Source of the DNA: Paracoccaceae bacterium
Lineage (GTDB): Bacteria > Pseudomonadota > Alphaproteobacteria > Rhodobacterales > Rhodobacteraceae
Assembly: GCA_019911965.1 (NCBI GenBank)
Contig: JAIOJF010000009.1
Span: 1 to 64,000, forward strand
Length of the DNA stretch: 64,000 nt
Reading direction: 5' to 3'
Shown here: in pieces, positions 1-9,433 of the stretch
Layout: each line of letters begins with the position of its first letter
How positions within the stretch are numbered: the stretch's first letter is position 1
The notes under the pieces: generated by a model
The model's database searches: none
What the model was told of the DNA's origin: nothing
Seen by the model: only the letters and a program-made list of their open reading frames with translations
Position numbers and translations under genes: made by a program

Positions 1-495
1 GGGTATTGCGGTTTCCAGAACCGGCGAGACGGCGCTCGCAGCATCGTCATCCGGTTCGTCCGACAGCACCAAGCCATCATCATCCGCCGGATCGCTGGCG
101 GACCAATCGGCCCCGGGTGCAATCATTTCAGGTTCGTCAACGGGTGCTGCGGCGGCGATCAGCGCATCCACCGGGGTTTCCTCGGGCGGTTCCGGGCCGA
201 GATCGGCCACGCCATCGCCCGGGGTTTCCAGGCTGAGGCTGGCGACATATTTCACGCCTTTTTCCCGCAGGATTTTCTGCACACCCTTGATTGTGATGCC
301 ATCGTCATGCAACAGGCGCTTGATGCCGCCCAGCAATTCCATGTCGACCGGGCGATAATACCGCCGCCCGCCGGCGCGTTTCACCGGCTTGATCTGGCTG
401 AACCGGCTTTCCCAGAACCGAAGCACATGCGCCGGGGTTTCCAGCCAGTCGGAAACCTCGCTGATGGTCCTGAATGCGTCGCGCGATTTCGCCAT
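1..495 (-). CDS. MerR family transcriptional regulator, C-terminus cut by window edge
   Basis: The frame is open from an ATG at 495 to the window edge (165 codons seen, no stop). The N-terminal half reads as a MerR-type winged helix (about residues 10-80): [19 protein letters not shown], then a GGRRYYRP wing and a helix ending [13 protein letters not shown]. The rest is acidic and Pro/Ala-rich low complexity. This type normally follows ihfA in the fabH-ihfA cluster of Rhodobacterales, as here, 17 bp after ihfA and on the same strand. No metal-binding cysteines are visible in the part seen. The target genes cannot be inferred. Confidence 0.9.
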   Translation of the reverse strand, partial: MAKSRDAFRTISEVSDWLETPAHVLRFWESRFSQIKPVKRAGGRRYYRPVDMELLGGIKRLLHDDGITIKGVQKILREKGVKYVASLSLETPGDGVADLGPEPPEETPVDALIAAAAPVDEPEMIAPGADWSASDPADDDGLVLSDEPDDDAASAVSPVLETAIP

Positions 496-512
496 TCGGC
501 CCGGTTCCGTTG

Positions 513-815
513 CTATCGTTTGTTGCCTGCCGCCACGCGTTCCTTCATCAGATGCGAGGGGCGGAAGGTCAGCACGCGGCGGGGCGAGATCGGAACCTCT
601 TCGCCGGTTTTCGGATTGCGCCCGATGCGGGCGGACTTGTCGCGAACGCTGAAGGTTCCGAACGAGGAAATCTTGACGTTCTCGCCACCGGCCAGCGCGT
701 CGGACATGTGGCGCAATACCGATTCAACCAGTTCCGCTGAATCGTTGCGCGACAGGCCGACCTCGCGGAAGACGGCTTCGCTCAGATCCATTCGCGTCAA
801 GGTCTTTTCACTCAT
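513..815 (-). CDS. ihfA: Integration host factor subunit alpha
   Basis: A 100-residue protein of normal IHF-alpha length. It has the dimerisation helices at the N-terminus ([19 protein letters not shown]) and the DNA-binding beta arm, with [17 protein letters not shown] and the intercalating proline region. IHF is a heterodimer with IHF-beta that bends DNA at specific sites in transcription, replication and recombination. The partner gene is not in this window. It lies downstream of fabH on the same strand and upstream of the MerR gene, the usual group arrangement. Confidence 0.96.
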   Translation of the reverse strand: MSEKTLTRMDLSEAVFREVGLSRNDSAELVESVLRHMSDALAGGENVKISSFGTFSVRDKSARIGRNPKTGEEVPISPRRVLTFRPSHLMKERVAAGNKR

Positions 816-916
816 CTGTCTTCCCCCCAGAAGTATCGGTTAACGATAGGGAGAAAGCGGATTAGGAGTCAATATCAACGGCTTGGAAACAGGCGTTATT
901 TCACGCCTTTGCCCCG

Positions 917-1894
917 CTACCAGCGCAAAACCACCGCACCCCAGGCCAATCCGCCGCCAATCGCCTCGGCCACCAGCAGGTCGCCTTGCCGGATCTGGCC
1001 ACGGGCGCGGCCGACCGACATCGCCAGAGGAATCGATGCCGCCGAAGTGTTGCCGTGGTCCTGCACGGTGACCACGACGCGGTCCATCGGGATATTCATG
1101 CGCTGCGCCGTGGCCTTGATGATCCTCAGATTGGCCTGGTGCGGCACCACCCAGTTCACATCCTGATCGCTGAGGCCGGCCTTGGCCAGTGCCGCCTCGG
1201 CGGTTTCCGCCAGTTTCTGCACCGCATGTTTGAAGATTTCCTTGCCTTCCATCCTGAGGACACCGGCGGTCTGGGTCGACGAGACCCCGCCATCGACGTA
1301 AAGAAGGTGGTTGAAACGGCCATCGGAATGCAGGTCGGTGGCCAGGATGCCGCGATCGAGCGGCGTACCCTCGCCGGTTTCCGCCTGCAGCGCCAGCGCC
1401 CCGGCGCCATCGCCGAACAGAACGCAGGTCGAACGGTCCTGCCAGTCCATGATGCGGCTGAAGGTTTCCGCACCGATCACGATCACCCGCCTGGCCTGGC
1501 CCGACAGGATCAGCGCATTGGCATTGGCCAGCGCATAGACAAACCCGGCGCAGACCGCCTGCACGTCGAAGGCAAAGCCATTGGTCATGCCGAGGGCTGC
1601 CTGCACCTTGGTGGCGGTGGACGGAAAGGTCTGGTCCGGCGTGGCGGTGGCCACCACGATGGCGTCGATACTGGAAGGTTCAAACCCGGCATCGGCAATG
1701 GCGGCCCTGGCGGCGGCAATGGCCAGATCCGAGGTCAACTGATCCTCGGCGGCGAAATGGCGGCGCTCGATGCCGGATCGCGCGCGAATCCATTCATCCG
1801 AGGTTTCCAGCGTGGCTTCGAATTCGCTGTTGGGAACAACCCGTTCTGGCAGGTAGTGGCCAACACCTTTGACGACTGCTCGGATGGTGGTCAT
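917..1894 (-). CDS. fabH: Beta-ketoacyl-[ACP] synthase III (FabH)
   Basis: FabH condenses acetyl-CoA with malonyl-ACP to start fatty-acid synthesis in the cytoplasm. The start at MTTIRAVVKG (1894) is chosen over an in-frame upstream ATG because family members begin there and plsX ends 1 nt before it. That gives 325 residues, the usual length. The thiolase-fold motifs are visible: the nucleophile Cys in FDVQAVCAGFVYAL, the His in WVVPHQANLRII and the Asn in QDHGNTSAASIP complete the Cys-His-Asn triad. The upstream neighbour plsX and downstream ihfA form one transcription unit. Confidence 0.97.
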   Translation of the reverse strand: MTTIRAVVKGVGHYLPERVVPNSEFEATLETSDEWIRARSGIERRHFAAEDQLTSDLAIAAARAAIADAGFEPSSIDAIVVATATPDQTFPSTATKVQAALGMTNGFAFDVQAVCAGFVYALANANALILSGQARRVIVIGAETFSRIMDWQDRSTCVLFGDGAGALALQAETGEGTPLDRGILATDLHSDGRFNHLLYVDGGVSSTQTAGVLRMEGKEIFKHAVQKLAETAEAALAKAGLSDQDVNWVVPHQANLRIIKATAQRMNIPMDRVVVTVQDHGNTSAASIPLAMSVGRARGQIRQGDLLVAEAIGGGLAWGAVVLRW

Positions 1895-1895
1895 G

Positions 1896-3020
1896 TCAGG
1901 ATTGTTCTTCGTTTGGATCGGGACTGGGTGCGGTACCGTCATGCGGTCGCGCATCTTCGCGGCTTGCGAGCGTGGATGCAACCCTTGCCGCCAGTTTTTC
2001 GCGGAAGCCCGAGCGGGCAAGCTGCACGGCAAGTCCGATGGCGGCGGCAACGCCTGTGGCATCCGCCCCGCCATGCGATTTCACCACCGTGCCGTTCAGC
2101 CCCAGAAACACCCCGCCATTGACCTGCCGCGGGTCGATCCGGCGTTGCAGGCGTTTCAGCGAGGTCAGCGCGAACAGCGCGCCGATCCGGGACAGGAAGG
2201 AATAGCGGAACGCCTCGCCCAGCAAGCGGCGTACGAACGAGGCCGTGCCTTCGGCGGTTTTCAGCGCCACATTGCCGGTAAAGCCATCGGTCACGATGAC
2301 GTCCACCCGGTCCGAGGGGATATCGTTGCCTTCGACAAAGCCGACGAAATCGAAGCGGTTGGCGGCGGCGGCGTTCTGCATCAACTCGAACGCCTCCTTC
2401 AGTTCGGCGCGGCCCTTATGCTCCTCTGTGCCGACATTCAAAAGGCCGATGCGCGGATGCGCCAGCGCCAGCCCGTTGCGCGCATAGGACGCGCCCATCA
2501 GCGCGTATTGCAACAGATCGGCAGGATCGGCGCGGACATCGGCCCCGACATCCAGCGCCACGTTGAACCCCTGTTTGTTCGAGGACGGCCACAGGATGGC
2601 GATGGCCGGGCGATTGACGCCGGGCAGCTTGCGCAGCCGCACCATCGACACCGCCATCAGCGCGCCGGTATTGCCGCAGGACACGGCCACCGAGGCATCG
2701 CCGTCGCGCACCGATTCGATGGCACCCCACATCGAGGTGTCCTTGCCGTTGCGCATTACGTGGCTGGGTTTTTCATCCATGCTGACGGCGCGGTCGGCAT
2801 GGCGGATATCGCAACGCCCCGCCAGCGCCTTGCGCTTGGCGATCAGGCGTTTCAGCACGTCACCGTCACCGTGAACGATGAAGCGGATATCGGGAGATAT
2901 GGCGGCGGAACGGTCCATGCCGGCGACCACCGCCGCCGGGCCACGATCGCCACCCATCGCGTCAACGGAAATGACGATACCGATGTCAGAAGCGGTGCTG
3001 CTGGACTGGTCGGCCGTCAT
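1896..3020 (-). CDS. plsX: Phosphate acyltransferase PlsX
   Basis: PlsX converts acyl-ACP plus phosphate to acyl-phosphate, the acyl donor for PlsY in phospholipid synthesis. It is a peripheral membrane enzyme. The 374-residue protein carries ISVDAMGGDRGP near the N-terminus, the family hallmark, followed by SCGNTGALMAVS and VTDGFTGNVALKT. It sits 23 bp after rpmF and 1 nt before fabH, linking ribosomal protein L32, phospholipid and fatty-acid initiation in one operon. The N-terminal dozen residues before ISVDAMGG are Ser/Thr-rich and could be trimmed if a later start is used. Confidence 0.97.
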   Translation of the reverse strand: MTADQSSSTASDIGIVISVDAMGGDRGPAAVVAGMDRSAAISPDIRFIVHGDGDVLKRLIAKRKALAGRCDIRHADRAVSMDEKPSHVMRNGKDTSMWGAIESVRDGDASVAVSCGNTGALMAVSMVRLRKLPGVNRPAIAILWPSSNKQGFNVALDVGADVRADPADLLQYALMGASYARNGLALAHPRIGLLNVGTEEHKGRAELKEAFELMQNAAAANRFDFVGFVEGNDIPSDRVDVIVTDGFTGNVALKTAEGTASFVRRLLGEAFRYSFLSRIGALFALTSLKRLQRRIDPRQVNGGVFLGLNGTVVKSHGGADATGVAAAIGLAVQLARSGFREKLAARVASTLASREDARPHDGTAPSPDPNEEQS

Positions 3021-3043
3021 GCGTCAACGCCTCCGGCAGGGGA

Positions 3044-3250
3044 TTACGCCGCGTCTTCGTCCAGATCGATTTCTTCGGCCTGGGCGATCACCTCGCGGTC
3101 GGCATAATGACCGCAGGAGGGGCAAACGTGATGCGGGCGCTTCAGTTCGCCGCAATTCGGGCATTCGTTCGGATTGCCGGCGACCAGAGCATCATGCGAA
3201 CGGCGCTGGTTGCGGCGGGACCGCGTGATTCTATTCTGGGGGACAGCCAT
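3044..3250 (-). CDS. rpmF: 50S ribosomal protein L32
   Basis: A 68-residue protein beginning [20 protein letters not shown], the signature of bacterial L32. It has a zinc-ribbon pattern CPNC...CPSC, so this is the zinc-binding form rather than the Cys-free paralogue. It is a structural component of the large ribosomal subunit. It stands at the head of the plsX-fabH-ihfA unit and downstream of a DUF177 (YceD) gene, the conserved bacterial yceD-rpmF arrangement. The tail is acidic ([10 protein letters not shown]). Confidence 0.97.
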   Translation of the reverse strand: MAVPQNRITRSRRNQRRSHDALVAGNPNECPNCGELKRPHHVCPSCGHYADREVIAQAEEIDLDEDAA

Positions 3251-3412
3251 GTCTCAACCTCGGTGCTGGCCGGGCATCTGACCCGGAAGTTTGCCCCTTG
3301 TCGCGAGCGCTGGTGCCATTGCACCACAACTCGCCGACGCAGGGTCGGAAAGGAAGCCGCGAAAATACTGGGAAAACCAGCTTGTGCAAGCCCTATTCGC
3401 CCGGCACGCCGC

Positions 3413-3973
3413 CTATTCCTTCATTTTGTCGCGTAAAGCGGCAAGTGACGCAAAGGGTTTCACGCTATCGTCGGCGATCGGGTCCGCGCCGGGCGGTGCA
3501 AAGCTGGCCTCGACCGGTTCCTGATCGGCAACGCGCGGGTAGTCCGGCACTTCCAGCGCCAGCGATTCCCGCATCACCTGGCCAAGATCAATATGCGATT
3601 CGAGCGGTTCGGATTCGTCGTCGCCGTCAAATTCGGTTTCCGGGGCAAGCGGTTCGTCACCCATATCGGCGCGAAACAGGCGGCGCACATCGGTGTCGAT
3701 CCTGGTGGTGACCGGTACACCGGTGGCGATGCAGGCCTGCACCAGGGTCGCGCCAAGTTGCGCCGTCAGAAGCCAGTCGCCCGCGCCCACGGCCACCAGA
3801 TTGCCCTGGAAGCGGAGCTTCTTCAGGGCCAGAAGGTCCAGTTCCGCGGCCAGGTCTGCCCGCACCGCCGCGTCCGGCACCAGATCGAAGGCGGTAGTGG
3901 CAGCGGGATCGAGATCGCGCACGCTCAGCCGCCCAAGGCCCGGGTTTGCCGGTTGCGGTTCCGGTTTTGGCAT
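3413..3973 (-). CDS. DUF177 (YceD-like) protein
   Basis: A 186-residue protein if started at MPKPEPQPANPGLG (3973). An in-frame ATG 63 nt upstream exists but adds an unconserved Ser/Arg-rich lead. The C-terminal half shows the DUF177 pattern: an acidic stretch EPLAPETEFDGDDESEPLESHIDLGQVMRESLALEVPDYP (in parts) and a terminal PFASLAALRDK, the usual ending next to rpmF. The family has been linked to large-subunit rRNA processing in plants and bacteria, but the exact role is unsettled. It reads into rpmF across a 162-bp gap in which I see no gene. Confidence 0.88.
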   Translation of the reverse strand: MPKPEPQPANPGLGRLSVRDLDPAATTAFDLVPDAAVRADLAAELDLLALKKLRFQGNLVAVGAGDWLLTAQLGATLVQACIATGVPVTTRIDTDVRRLFRADMGDEPLAPETEFDGDDESEPLESHIDLGQVMRESLALEVPDYPRVADQEPVEASFAPPGADPIADDSVKPFASLAALRDKMKE

Positions 3974-4085
3974 ATTCCTGCAACCCCTTGTCAGATTTCT
4001 GGCACTTTGGCCTCGACTTTCTTGCTTGTTTTGCACGAGTTAGGTAAGCGGACAAGTACAAGAAGCAGTGAGGCGCAAGGAAGTG

Positions 4086-4550
4086 ATGGCGAACGTGTTC
4101 CAGAGGCTGCGTCAGGGATTGGCCGTTTTGGCCCTTGCCGGCGTGATCGGCTGTGCGCCGACATTCTCCAACCACGGCTATGCCCCGACCGATGCCGAAC
4201 TGGACGCCATCGTCGTTGGCGTGGACAGCCGCGCCTCGGTTGAAGAGAGTATCGGGCGGCCCTCCAGCACTGGTGTGCTGAAGGATGGCGGCTGGTACTA
4301 CACGTCCAGCAGGGTCAAGCATTTCGCCTACCGCGAGGACGAGGTGATCGACCGTCAGCTTGTCGCCATCAGCTTTGATCGCCGTGGCATTGTCAGCAAT
4401 ATCGAACGCTTCACACTGGAAGACGGACGTGTCATCGCGCTCAATCGCCGGGTCACGGAAACCGGCATCAAGGGCGTTTCGTTCCTGCGTCAGATGCTGG
4501 GCAATATCGGTCGCATCAATCTGGAAGACACGCTGGAACGCGACCGCTAG
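4086..4550 (+). CDS. bamE: Outer membrane protein assembly factor BamE (SmpA/OmlA family) lipoprotein
   Basis: A 154-residue lipoprotein. The N-terminus LAVLALAGVIGC is a signal peptide with a lipobox-like Cys at about residue 22. The body has the BamE pattern: VDSRASVEESIGRPSSTGVL, then GGWYYTSSRV and IVSNIERFTLEDGRVI. BamE supports the BamA/BamD complex that inserts beta-barrels in the outer membrane. The ATG at 4086 is chosen because AAGGA lies 5 nt upstream. A GTG at 4068 in frame is the alternative. It is divergent from the DUF177-rpmF unit and convergent with msrB. Confidence 0.9.
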   Translation: MANVFQRLRQGLAVLALAGVIGCAPTFSNHGYAPTDAELDAIVVGVDSRASVEESIGRPSSTGVLKDGGWYYTSSRVKHFAYREDEVIDRQLVAISFDRRGIVSNIERFTLEDGRVIALNRRVTETGIKGVSFLRQMLGNIGRINLEDTLERDR

Positions 4551-4565
4551 GCCCCGTCGCAGCGG

Positions 4566-4961
4566 TTAGTCCTTCGGCTTGAAGTCCAGCGCCGCACCGT
4601 TGATGCAGTAGCGCAATCCGGTCGGCTGCGGGCCATCGTTGAACACATGCCCCAGATGCGCCTCGCAATCGGCGCAATACACTTCGGTTCGACGCATGAA
4701 CAGGCCGTTATCGGGACGCTCGGCAACCGGCGCACCCTCGGCGGGTTGCCAGAACGAGGGCCAGCCTGAACCGGAATCGAACTTGTGCCCGGCATCGAAC
4801 AGGTCCGCGCCGCAGCAGACGCAGGCAAACCGGCCCGGCGCTTTCGGGAAATTGTCGTTGGTAAAGGCGCGCTCCGTGGCCCCCTTGCGGGTGACCCGAT
4901 AGGCCAGATCGGACAATTCAGCCCGCCAGTCTGTGTCGCTTTTGCTTACCTTGGGCGGCAT
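4566..4961 (-). CDS. msrB: Peptide-methionine (R)-S-oxide reductase MsrB
   Basis: MsrB reduces methionine-R-sulfoxide in proteins. From MPPKVSKSD (4961, with GAGGT just upstream) it is 131 residues. Motifs: Zn ligands C47/C50 and C96/C99 (CVCC and CADC), the GSGWPSFWQP substrate loop, HLGHVF and the catalytic Cys119 in RYCING. The residue pair after the catalytic Cys is IN followed by Gly, where Ser is more usual, so the motif is slightly variant. No msrA is fused or adjacent. It is convergent with bamE and divergent from olsB. Confidence 0.95.
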   Translation of the reverse strand: MPPKVSKSDTDWRAELSDLAYRVTRKGATERAFTNDNFPKAPGRFACVCCGADLFDAGHKFDSGSGWPSFWQPAEGAPVAERPDNGLFMRRTEVYCADCEAHLGHVFNDGPQPTGLRYCINGAALDFKPKD

Positions 4962-5069
4962 TCTACACCTCGCTTTCAAAAAGGGCTGCGCTTATCGCGG
5001 CATATTCCGTTAACTGACAGATAGGATGGATTGCCGCGTATATAAAGCCCGGCGGATAGCGGATATGAC

Positions 5070-5807
5070 ATGCGGTTTGCACTGAGGAAAGGCCGGTACG
5101 CCGCGCGCTTCGCTGCCAGCGACACGGATATCATTGCCGCCCAGCGTCTGCGCCACAGTGCCTTTCGCGGCGGCGAGGGGATTGATGGCGACCGGTTCGA
5201 TGCCCGCTGCCGGCATGTGCTGATCGAGGAAACCCGCACCGGCCGGCTGGTGGCCTGCTTCCGGCTGCTGCACCTGGCTGGCGGGGCCGAGATCGACCAA
5301 TGCTATTCAGCGCAATATTACGGCCTGTCGCGGCTGGCCGCCTTCACCGGCCCGATGGTCGAGATGGGCCGCTTCTGCATTGCCCCGGATGTGCGCGACC
5401 CCGACGTGCTGCGGATCGCCTGGGGCGCGATGACGCGCTATGTCGATCAGCACGGGGTTGAATTGCTGTTCGGCTGCTCGTCGTTTCAAGGCACCGAGGC
5501 CGGGGCCTATCTGGACGCCTTTGCCCTGCTCAGCGAGCGGCACCTGGCCCCAAAGCGCTGGCTGCCCCGGGTGAAGGCGAAATCGGTGTTCCGCTTTGCC
5601 AAGGTGCTGCGCCTGCGCAAACCGGATTTGCGCCTTGCAATGAAGGGGATGCCGCCGCTTCTTCGCACCTATCTGGTGATGGGGGGCTGGGTGTCGGATC
5701 ATGCGGTGGTGGATCGCGATCTGAACACGCTGCATGTCTTTACCGGGCTGGAGATCAAGGCCATCCCGAAAACCCGTGCCAGATTGCTGCGGGCGGTTTC
5801 CTCATGA
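5070..5807 (+). CDS. olsB: Ornithine-acyl[ACP] N-acyltransferase OlsB
   Basis: OlsB transfers a 3-hydroxyacyl chain from ACP to the alpha-amino group of ornithine, giving lyso-ornithine lipid, a phosphorus-free membrane lipid. The 245-residue protein is a GNAT-type acyltransferase: AQRLRHSAFRG, RHVLIEE, LVACFRLL, VEMGRFCIAPDVRDPDVLRIAW and LFGCSSFQGT are the usual OlsB blocks. The O-acyltransferase OlsA that completes the lipid is not adjacent, as is common in Rhodobacterales where the two are often unlinked. The gene stands alone, divergent from msrB. Confidence 0.9.
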   Translation: MRFALRKGRYAARFAASDTDIIAAQRLRHSAFRGGEGIDGDRFDARCRHVLIEETRTGRLVACFRLLHLAGGAEIDQCYSAQYYGLSRLAAFTGPMVEMGRFCIAPDVRDPDVLRIAWGAMTRYVDQHGVELLFGCSSFQGTEAGAYLDAFALLSERHLAPKRWLPRVKAKSVFRFAKVLRLRKPDLRLAMKGMPPLLRTYLVMGGWVSDHAVVDRDLNTLHVFTGLEIKAIPKTRARLLRAVSS

Positions 5808-5956
5808 TTTGACAGGATGTTGTGGGGCAATCCTTGCAATCCACAAGAGTTTGCGAATGATCGCAATTTATATTGATTGCCCGATCAATAACCGCAATAT
5901 GCTGCAAGAACGCGCGGCAATCCATTGATCTTCAGGAGTTTTTCGGGTTACTCGAT

Positions 5957-6970
5957 TCAGCCGCCGGTATGGCTCATATGGCGGCTCATCTTGCCGCTGA
6001 CCGACGTGCGGGTGTAATCGAAATCATGGCCCTTGGGTTTCATCGCGATGGCGCGGTGGATTTCTGTGATCACAACATTGTCGTCGCCGGGATTGTCACG
6101 CACCGCACGGCGCAGATCATATTCGCCTTCCTGGCCCAGGCACTGGAACAACTGGCCGGTACAGGTCAGCCGCACCCGGTTGCAGCTTTCGCAGAAATTA
6201 TGCGTCATCGGGGTGATGAAGCCGATCTTCTGGCCGGTCTCGGCGATGCGGCGATAGCGGGCCGGCCCGCCGGTGGTCTCGGCCAGGTCGATCAGGGTGT
6301 AGCGGGTTGCCAGTTCGGTGGCGACATCCTTCAGCGACCAGTATTGATCCAGCCGGTCCTCGTTGCCGATATCGCCCATCGGCATCACCTCGATCATGGT
6401 CAGGTCCATGTCGCGCGCGGCGCAGAATTCGACCATGTCGAACAATTCGTCGTCGTTGCAGCCCTTCAGCGCCACCATGTTGATCTTGACGCGCAGTCCG
6501 GCCTCCTGCGCTGCATCAATGCCGTCCAGCACCTGTCCCAGACGGCCCCAGCGGGTGATCTCGGCAAACTTTGCGGTCTGCAGCGTATCCAGCGACACGT
6601 TGATCCGCCGCACGCCCGCCGCGGCCAGATCGGCGGCGTATTTGCGCAATTGCGAACCATTGGTGGTCAGCGTCAGCTCGTCCAGCGCGCCGCTTTCCAG
6701 ATGCCGCGACATCGCCTGGAAGAAGCCCATGATACCGCGCCGCACCAAGGGTTCGCCGCCGGTGATCCTGAGCTTGCGCACCCCTTGCGTGACGAAGGCC
6801 GAGCACAGGCGGTCCAGTTCCTCCAGCGTCAGCAATTCGCGCTTGGGCAGGAAGGTCATGTTTTCCGACATGCAATAGACACAGCGGAAATCGCAGCGGT
6901 CGGTGACCGAGACGCGCAGATAGGTGATTGCGCGCTGGAACGGGTCGATCAGGGCGGGTGCGTCGGACAT
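5957..6970 (-). CDS. moaA: GTP 3',8-cyclase MoaA (molybdenum cofactor synthesis)
   Basis: A radical-SAM enzyme that rearranges GTP to 3',8-cyclo-GTP, the first step of molybdopterin synthesis. The 337-residue protein has the SAM cluster C26-x3-C30-x2-C33 (CDFRCVYC), ITGGEPLVR, and a second Fe-S site near the C-terminus, [11 protein letters not shown] followed by a further Cys in LFQC. It ends in the Gly-Gly tail (SHTGG) required by MoaA. No other moa gene is adjacent, but a tungstate-binding TupA and a ModE-like gene lie at 51.5-52.9 kb. Confidence 0.97.
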   Translation of the reverse strand: MSDAPALIDPFQRAITYLRVSVTDRCDFRCVYCMSENMTFLPKRELLTLEELDRLCSAFVTQGVRKLRITGGEPLVRRGIMGFFQAMSRHLESGALDELTLTTNGSQLRKYAADLAAAGVRRINVSLDTLQTAKFAEITRWGRLGQVLDGIDAAQEAGLRVKINMVALKGCNDDELFDMVEFCAARDMDLTMIEVMPMGDIGNEDRLDQYWSLKDVATELATRYTLIDLAETTGGPARYRRIAETGQKIGFITPMTHNFCESCNRVRLTCTGQLFQCLGQEGEYDLRRAVRDNPGDDNVVITEIHRAIAMKPKGHDFDYTRTSVSGKMSRHMSHTGG

Positions 6971-7044
6971 GCTGCCTGTCTAGACCTGCGGCGCGGGCCT
7001 TGCAAGCCGTTGATCGGTGCCGCGAAGCCGCCTAATGTCGCGCC

Positions 7045-7608
7045 ATGATGACCGGTTTTTTCCTGCGGGCGATTGGCCCTGTGATGATGCTGTCCGTGGT
7101 GGCGGGCTGTGATGGCAAGCTGCCGCGATTCGGGCGCAAGCCGCCGCCAGCGCCGGTGATTGCAATCTGCGATCCGGCCAAGGCCGATTGCCCGGTGGTG
7201 CTGACCCCGGACGACGCCACGATCCGGCCACGCTACCGCGCCGGTACGCCTGCGGCGCGCCCTGGCGGTTTTGTCGCCGGGACCACGCCCGAAGCACTGG
7301 ATGCCAGCAGCGAGGATGAAAGGCAGGCGGCACTGGCCACCGGCAATACCGGCGGCGAGCGGCAACTGGGCCGCACCATCGCCTCGCTCGGGGCGGTGGG
7401 CGAGCAGGGGTTCTGGCTGAAAACCCCGATGGTTCTGGCGGAAACCGAGGGCCGGATCGTCTGGGCCGATAACGGCAACGCGGTGAATGTGACGCTGATC
7501 CCGAAACCGGGCGAGGCCACCGCCGGCAGCCAGATTTCGCTGGCGGCGATGCGGGCGCTCGGCATTCCGCTGACCGCGCTGCCGGAACTGATCGTCTTCG
7601 CGAAATAA
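7045..7608 (+). CDS. Conserved lipoprotein of unknown function
   Basis: A 187-residue protein with a short signal peptide and lipobox (MMLSVVAGC, Cys about 22), then a Pro-rich linker and a compact C-terminal part (VLAETEGRIVWADNGNAVNVTLIP...ALGIPLTALPELIVFAK). I recall similar Rhodobacterales proteins sometimes named D-galactarate dehydratase, but I see no feature of such an enzyme and would not use that name. It is divergent from moaA and convergent with the LysM/LytM gene. The ATG at 7048 is an alternative start. Confidence 0.7.
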   Translation: MMTGFFLRAIGPVMMLSVVAGCDGKLPRFGRKPPPAPVIAICDPAKADCPVVLTPDDATIRPRYRAGTPAARPGGFVAGTTPEALDASSEDERQAALATGNTGGERQLGRTIASLGAVGEQGFWLKTPMVLAETEGRIVWADNGNAVNVTLIPKPGEATAGSQISLAAMRALGIPLTALPELIVFAK

Positions 7609-7629
7609 GGCCGCGCCGGGTTGGCCGGC

Positions 7630-8745
7630 TTACAGGAACGGTGCCGGATCGACGCTTTCGGTGCCGCGACGGACCTCGAAATGCAAGTAAGACGGGCTGC
7701 CCGGTGCCACCACGCCCAGCGGCTGACCACGCTTGACCTTGGCCCCCTTGGCCAGTTTCACATCCGCGACATTGGAATAGACGGTGTAGATATTGTCGTC
7801 ATGGCGCACCAGCACGATGGTATTGGCCCCGACCGATTTCGAGATCAGCGCGATTTCACCATCCTCGGCGGCCTTCACGGCGGTGCCGGGCAGGGCACCG
7901 ATATCAATACCCTCATTGCCCCCGGCCTTGCCGGAATAGGGCTGGATGATGTCGCCCTGCACCGGCATCAGGAATTTGCGGTCGCCGCCGGTCGTGCGCT
8001 GATCGCCAAGCCCCGGCGAGGGCGGCAGCGGCGCGGCGGTCACGTCGCGCGGCAGGGGTTTGGCCGCACTTGGCGGCGGCGGCGTAGTACTGCCCTTGCC
8101 GGGCCTGGAATCATCCACGATATCCTCGCCCGTCGCCTCGACGATCGGGATCAGCAGAAGCTGGCCCTCGCGCACCGACAGATCGGTGCCAAGGCGGTTC
8201 CAGCGCGCCAGTGCGGTGACCGAGACATCGTAAAGCCGGGCAATGGAATAGGCGGTCTCGCCGCGCTCGACCCGGTGGCGGATCGGCTCCACACCCGGCG
8301 TGCCTGCGGGCGGCGGCGTGGCGGTGCGGCTGTCGGCGGTGTTGATCGCGTTATTGGCCAGCGTTTCGATATCAATGCCGCCCGTGCCGCCGGTGCCCGG
8401 CGCGATCTTGCGCGGCAGCGCCAGCAATTCGCCTTCGCGCAGTTCCGAAGCCGGGCTCAGACCGTTGTAATCCGCCAGTTCACGCGGCGTCAGCCCGATC
8501 CGCGTGGCTAGGTCGGCAACGGTATCGCCACGCCGGGCCAGCACGACCTGGTAATTCGGATAGGTGATGACGCCGCGGCCATCCGGTTCCGGTCTCGGCG
8601 CGGTGCGGGCAGCGTCGCGGTCACCGGCCAGGTTGAACCCGCTCGGCCCGCCGCCAAGGTCCAGCCCGCCGTCGCATCCCGCCAGAACCAGCGCCGACGC
8701 CACGATCAGCGCCCTGCCGGGAGTTACCTTCAACTGTGCGATCAT
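7630..8745 (-). CDS. NlpD-like lipoprotein with two LysM domains and a degenerate LytM (M23) domain
   Basis: A 371-residue protein from MIAQLKVTPGR (8745). The order is: lipobox (ALVLAGC), LysM 1 (VVLARRGDTVADLATRIGL), LysM 2 (HRVERGETAYSIARLYDV), a Pro-rich linker, and a C-terminal M23 domain. Residues that bind zinc in active M23 peptidases look replaced: the first His-x3-Asp is NEGID, and the final His-x-His is YLHFE. The protein is therefore probably not a hydrolase but an amidase activator, like E. coli NlpD. The preceding pcm and surE genes match the surE-pcm-nlpD order of gammaproteobacteria, supporting that name. Confidence 0.85.
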   Translation of the reverse strand: MIAQLKVTPGRALIVASALVLAGCDGGLDLGGGPSGFNLAGDRDAARTAPRPEPDGRGVITYPNYQVVLARRGDTVADLATRIGLTPRELADYNGLSPASELREGELLALPRKIAPGTGGTGGIDIETLANNAINTADSRTATPPPAGTPGVEPIRHRVERGETAYSIARLYDVSVTALARWNRLGTDLSVREGQLLLIPIVEATGEDIVDDSRPGKGSTTPPPPSAAKPLPRDVTAAPLPPSPGLGDQRTTGGDRKFLMPVQGDIIQPYSGKAGGNEGIDIGALPGTAVKAAEDGEIALISKSVGANTIVLVRHDDNIYTVYSNVADVKLAKGAKVKRGQPLGVVAPGSPSYLHFEVRRGTESVDPAPFL

Positions 8746-8797
8746 GCTCAAATCCTGTGCCTCAGCGTCACCAATGCCTGCGCGCAAGATACGCGTC

Positions 8798-9433
8798 TCA
8801 GGCCACACCTTCAACCAGCGGCACGAAGCGCACGTCGCAAAGTTCGGTATATTCCAGCCCGTCGGCGGTTTTCTGCACCTTTATCAGGCTCTGAACCGTG
8901 CCTTCCGCGCCGACCGGCAGCACCATGATGCCACCGACGCGCAATTGCGCCAGCAGGTTGGCCGGTGGATCCTCCGGTGCGGCGGTCAGCAGGATGCGAT
9001 CAAACGGTGCCTGATCCGGCAGCCCGAGCGATCCGTCGCCGGTAATCACGGTGATATTCACGAAGCCCATTCCATCCAGCACGCGGCGCGCCGTCAGGGC
9101 CAGTTCGCGGTGGCGTTCAACGGTATAGACCCGCCGCGCCAGGTGTCCCAGGATCGCAGCCTGATAGCCCGAGCCGGTGCCGATCTCCAGCACCTTGTCG
9201 CGCGGCTGCACGTCCAGCGCCTGCGTCATCAGCCCGACAATCGAGGGCTGGCTGATGGTCTGGCCACAGGGGATCGGCAGGGGGCGGTCCTCGTAGGCGC
9301 GCCCGGCGAACAGTCCCTGTACGAACAATCCGCGATCCACCTTTTCCATCGCTTCCAGAACCCGCGCATCCGTCACCCCGTGCGAGCGCAGCGAGAACAG
9401 AAACTGCATCTGGGTTTCGGCGTCCGGGCTCAT
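8798..9433 (-). CDS. pcm: Protein-L-isoaspartate O-methyltransferase
   Basis: This SAM-dependent enzyme methylates isoaspartyl residues so that damaged proteins can be repaired. The 211-residue protein has the family blocks [30 protein letters not shown] (SAM motif I), VYTVER and ITGDGSLG, and ends near LIKVQK. It overlaps surE by 4 nt (ATGA), so the two are translationally coupled, and it is followed after 52 bp by the NlpD-like gene. Confidence 0.96.
   Translation of the reverse strand: MSPDAETQMQFLFSLRSHGVTDARVLEAMEKVDRGLFVQGLFAGRAYEDRPLPIPCGQTISQPSIVGLMTQALDVQPRDKVLEIGTGSGYQAAILGHLARRVYTVERHRELALTARRVLDGMGFVNITVITGDGSLGLPDQAPFDRILLTAAPEDPPANLLAQLRVGGIMVLPVGAEGTVQSLIKVQKTADGLEYTELCDVRFVPLVEGVA

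Noticed and set aside
7045-7608. D-galactarate dehydratase
   Set aside because: The name may occur in annotations of similar proteins, but this is a short lipoprotein with no dehydratase feature.
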